Positions 6,171 to 7,662 of a DNA stretch of 7,662 bases are shown here, in pieces. Where the stretch lies: contig JBLHKS010000292.1 of the NCBI GenBank assembly GCA_047620505.1, positions 1 through 7,662 of the forward strand, read 5' to 3'. The notes beneath the pieces were generated by a model. It was not told where the DNA came from. It did no database searches and saw only the letters and a list, made by a program, of their open reading frames with translations. Numbering within the stretch: the stretch's first letter is position 1; every line of letters starts with the position of its first letter. Both the position numbers and the translations under genes were made by a program. The DNA comes from JBLHKS01 sp047620505 (GTDB lineage: Bacteria > Verrucomicrobiota > Verrucomicrobiia > Verrucomicrobiales > DEV007).

Positions 6171-6578
6171 ATGAAACGCCCCCTTCAATTTTTGCTGATA
6201 CTGGCCTGCCCAGCCTTCGCTGCCGCAGATAAGGACGATGAGAATCCGCACTTCGAGCGAGTCCGCGACCTGGCCAAAGAAGAGCCCGCGCAGCCCGCGC
6301 AGCCCGCGCAGCCCGCCAGCTCGCATTTTCAAACCCTGCCGATTCGGCCAACCGAAATCAAAACCCAGCCAGCAGCTGCTGAGCCCGTTGAATCCGGTTC
6401 GGCCGAAATTGAGGCCCTTCGCGATCAGCTGGAAATCCTCGGAGGCGCGGCCAACCCGGCTCGAATTGGGCAGATCGAGGAGCGGCTCGCCGAACTCGAA
6501 CGCCGCCTCAGCAGGCTAGAAGCAAAAATGGAGCGTGCGGGAACGGGCAAAAAAAGAGAGGGCAAAGCCAAAGATTGA
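6171..6578 (+). CDS. Small exported Pro/Ala/Gln-repeat coiled-coil protein
   Basis: This 135-residue protein belongs to no family I recognise. It begins MKRPLQFLLILACPAFAAA, a signal peptide with a likely cut near residue 19. The cysteine at 13 sits in ILAC, a poor lipobox (Leu at -2), so a lipoprotein is possible but less likely. Residues 39-48 are a PAQ tripeptide repeat encoded by a 9-bp tandem DNA repeat, within a disordered Pro/Ala-rich stretch to about residue 76. From about 78 to 125 the chain is a strong coiled-coil candidate with regular Leu/Ile spacing (AEIEALRDQLEIL, then IGQIEERLAELERRLSRLEA). It ends in a basic Lys/Arg tail. The layout suggests a spacer between the signal peptide and an oligomerising helix. 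It is divergent from the TPR gene and 17 bp ahead of the SHD1-like gene, probably one operon. There is no Shine-Dalgarno before the ATG. Confidence 0.72.
   Translation: MKRPLQFLLILACPAFAAADKDDENPHFERVRDLAKEEPAQPAQPAQPASSHFQTLPIRPTEIKTQPAAAEPVESGSAEIEALRDQLEILGGAANPARIGQIEERLAELERRLSRLEAKMERAGTGKKREGKAKD
6284..6316 (+). repeat. 9-bp tandem repeat (GCCCGCGCA, 3.7 copies)
   Basis: Three perfect copies of GCCCGCGCA are followed by a partial fourth. The unit is a multiple of three, so copy-number change by slippage would add or remove Pro-Ala-Gln without breaking the frame. Perfect DNA identity, rather than only amino-acid identity, suggests recent expansion. Confidence 0.9.
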
Positions 6579-6595
6579 AGTATTTTCCAACTGCC

Positions 6596-7135
6596 ATGAA
6601 AACTCCAACATCCTCAATCGCCTGCGTCGCGCTTTTCGCCGCCGCGCTCGCGCCCCTCGGTCAAACGATGGCCGAAGACAGCCCAGCTGAAGCCGCACGC
6701 CGTGCGCTTTCCGACCGGGTGAACGGAAACCGATCCACTGGAACGACTGAATCTGGTGGGGCAACGATCGTCGCGCCGAAGCAGCAGACGAAGACGATCA
6801 CCACGATCACGTACACGGCAGTCTCGTCGATGCGCGAGTGGACGAGAAAAGCCGACGGTGTAACGATGTTGGCCCACCTCCTCGCTTTCGCAGCTCCAAA
6901 GGACGGCGAAAAGGGGCCAGTGATCGTCGTTTACAAGAATAACGTTCGATTTCTCCTCGATGGCGGAAACAAAAAGCCGATCGACTACCCTCTGGCAGAA
7001 TTGTCTGAGGAAGATCAGGAATTCGTCATGCGAATCGCGGAAGCCGCGAAAAATGGCCCACCCAGGGCCTCGAAGCCGACGATGAAAAAGCCAGAAACAG
7101 CGCCCTACGAGCCGCTAAAGAAAGAAACGGAGTAG
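6596..7135 (+). CDS. Exported protein with SHD1-like domain
   Basis: This 179-residue protein has a signal peptide (MKTPTSSIACVALFAAALAP, probable cut after TMA near residue 26). A low-complexity Ser/Thr/Gly stretch runs to about residue 66. A compact domain follows at about 79-148. It begins MREWTRKADG, has a strand VIVVYKN, and ends DYPLAELSEEDQEFVMRI. The order 'R.W...dG', strand, 'vpl..LSeeDq.fv' resembles the SHD1 (SLA1 homology) domain, which is common in secreted proteins of Planctomycetota and Verrucomicrobiota and thought to bind peptides. The assignment is by eye and needs a profile search. The Pro/Lys-rich tail (about 153-179) looks disordered. The frame is open from a TTG at 6575 overlapping the previous stop. 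ATG 6596 is preferred because it opens a clean signal peptide. Its stop is 21 bp from the end of the convergent lspA. No catalytic residues are evident. Confidence 0.75.
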   Translation: MKTPTSSIACVALFAAALAPLGQTMAEDSPAEAARRALSDRVNGNRSTGTTESGGATIVAPKQQTKTITTITYTAVSSMREWTRKADGVTMLAHLLAFAAPKDGEKGPVIVVYKNNVRFLLDGGNKKPIDYPLAELSEEDQEFVMRIAEAAKNGPPRASKPTMKKPETAPYEPLKKETE

Positions 7136-7156
7136 CCGGTCTCAGTCGCGCGCAGT

Positions 7157-7662
7157 TCAGGAATCTTTTGCGTCAGAATCGGGTTTCGCCTCGGATTTTT
7201 CTTCGGGATCGCCCAGAATCGCTGTGATAATCAGCAGGCCCGCCGCGATGCAAATGCAGGAATCGGCGACGTTGAAAGACGGAAAGTGTCCGAATTTCCC
7301 AAAGTTGAAATCGAGGAAATCGACGACGTAACCGCGGTAAAGCCGGTCGAAAACATTTCCGAACACGCCAGCGACGAGGAGCGTCACGGCTAATCGAGAC
7401 CATCGGGTCGGGAACGCGTTTTTGAACCAGAGAATGGTGAGGAACGTCATCGCGACGATCGCAATTCCGACGAAAAGAACGTTCGCCCAGGCGAGCCCGT
7501 CGCCCAAGCCCCAAGCCATCCCGCGGTTGTGAACGCGGACGAGATTGAAGAATCCGGGAATGACTTCGATTCGATGCAGGAGTTCCGGATTGTAAGCGGC
7601 TTCAGGATCCTGAAACCTGGTCACAATCCAGTGTTTGGTCAGCCAATCGAGCACGAAAAGCG
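7157..7662 (-). CDS. lspA: Lipoprotein signal peptidase (signal peptidase II), N-terminus cut by right edge
   Basis: LspA is the inner-membrane aspartic protease that removes signal peptides from lipid-modified prolipoproteins. Counting residue 1 as the GTG-encoded residue at 7654, the visible part has the early DWLTKHWIV block (family 'DqltK'), FNLVRVHNRGMAWGL (42-50; family 'N.GaAfg') and GVFGNVFDRL (96-105). Asp112 in VVDF and Asp131 in FNVADS are the expected catalytic pair, 19 residues apart as in characterised LspA. Hydrophobic helices lie at about 55-77, 87-101 and 131-147. The frame stays open through 7655-7662 (Leu-Phe before the GTG), and LspA normally has a first-helix segment before DqltK, so the GTG is internal and the true start lies outside the window. 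The C-terminus is a charged tail, EEKSEAKPDSDAKDS. All key residues are intact, so the enzyme should be active. Confidence 0.96.
   Translation of the reverse strand, partial: LFVLDWLTKHWIVTRFQDPEAAYNPELLHRIEVIPGFFNLVRVHNRGMAWGLGDGLAWANVLFVGIAIVAMTFLTILWFKNAFPTRWSRLAVTLLVAGVFGNVFDRLYRGYVVDFLDFNFGKFGHFPSFNVADSCICIAAGLLIITAILGDPEEKSEAKPDSDAKDS

Noticed and set aside
6180..6215. Lipoprotein signal with Cys13 in the small coiled-coil protein, as a substrate of the nearby lspA
   Set aside because: ILAC has Leu at -2 and Pro after the Cys, a poor lipobox, and an ordinary signal-peptide cut near residue 19 fits better. lspA is a housekeeping gene, so its proximity proves nothing.
6055..6351. N-terminal extension of the TPR-like frame up to 6351, adding 99 residues
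   Set aside because: The extension is Arg/Ala/Gly-rich, is antisense to the divergent small secreted gene, and would bury a clean signal peptide starting at 6054.

Overview
The window reads as ordinary, gene-dense bacterial chromosome, moderately GC-rich and with long in-phase shadow frames. Most proteins are exported or envelope-associated: a VIT-VWA protein, a large periplasmic TPR-like protein, an SHD1-like secreted protein and lipoprotein signal peptidase. SHD1-like and VIT-VWA proteins are common in the Planctomycetota-Verrucomicrobiota group. No start has a convincing Shine-Dalgarno sequence, and two genes have promoter-like boxes placed so that the transcript would begin almost at the start codon. 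My best guess is Verrucomicrobiota, with low confidence. I see no rRNA, tRNA, CRISPR array, transposase or phage gene, and no gene-free stretch over 300 bases.

Layout. (1) 1-123, minus strand: the first 41 codons of a membrane-anchored protein that runs off the left edge. (2) 283-1021, plus strand: a two-gene toxin-antitoxin cassette, a Phd/YefM-type antitoxin followed by a PIN-domain (VapC-like) RNase. (3) 1026-3413, minus strand: a secreted VIT-VWA protein with an intact metal-binding (MIDAS) site. It ends 4 bp from the toxin's stop, tail to tail. (4) 3511-6054, minus strand: an 847-residue exported TPR-like protein 97 bp upstream of the VIT-VWA gene, plausibly co-transcribed with it. (5) 6171-7135, plus strand: two small exported proteins divergent from the TPR gene, one a Pro/Ala/Gln-repeat coiled-coil protein and one with an SHD1-like domain. 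(6) 7157-7662, minus strand: lspA (signal peptidase II), cut by the right edge.

How they may work together. Genes 3 to 5 encode four exported proteins built from protein-binding modules (VIT, VWA, TPR, coiled coil, SHD1-like) around one 116-bp divergent promoter region. This suggests, but does not prove, a shared envelope or periplasmic assembly. The strongest unexplained signal is an 8-bp direct repeat, CGGTCGGT. I find it exactly three times, once in each of the three larger intergenic regions, each time upstream of a minus-strand gene. It is a candidate regulatory site linking the left-edge membrane protein, the VIT-VWA gene and the TPR gene with its divergent neighbours.
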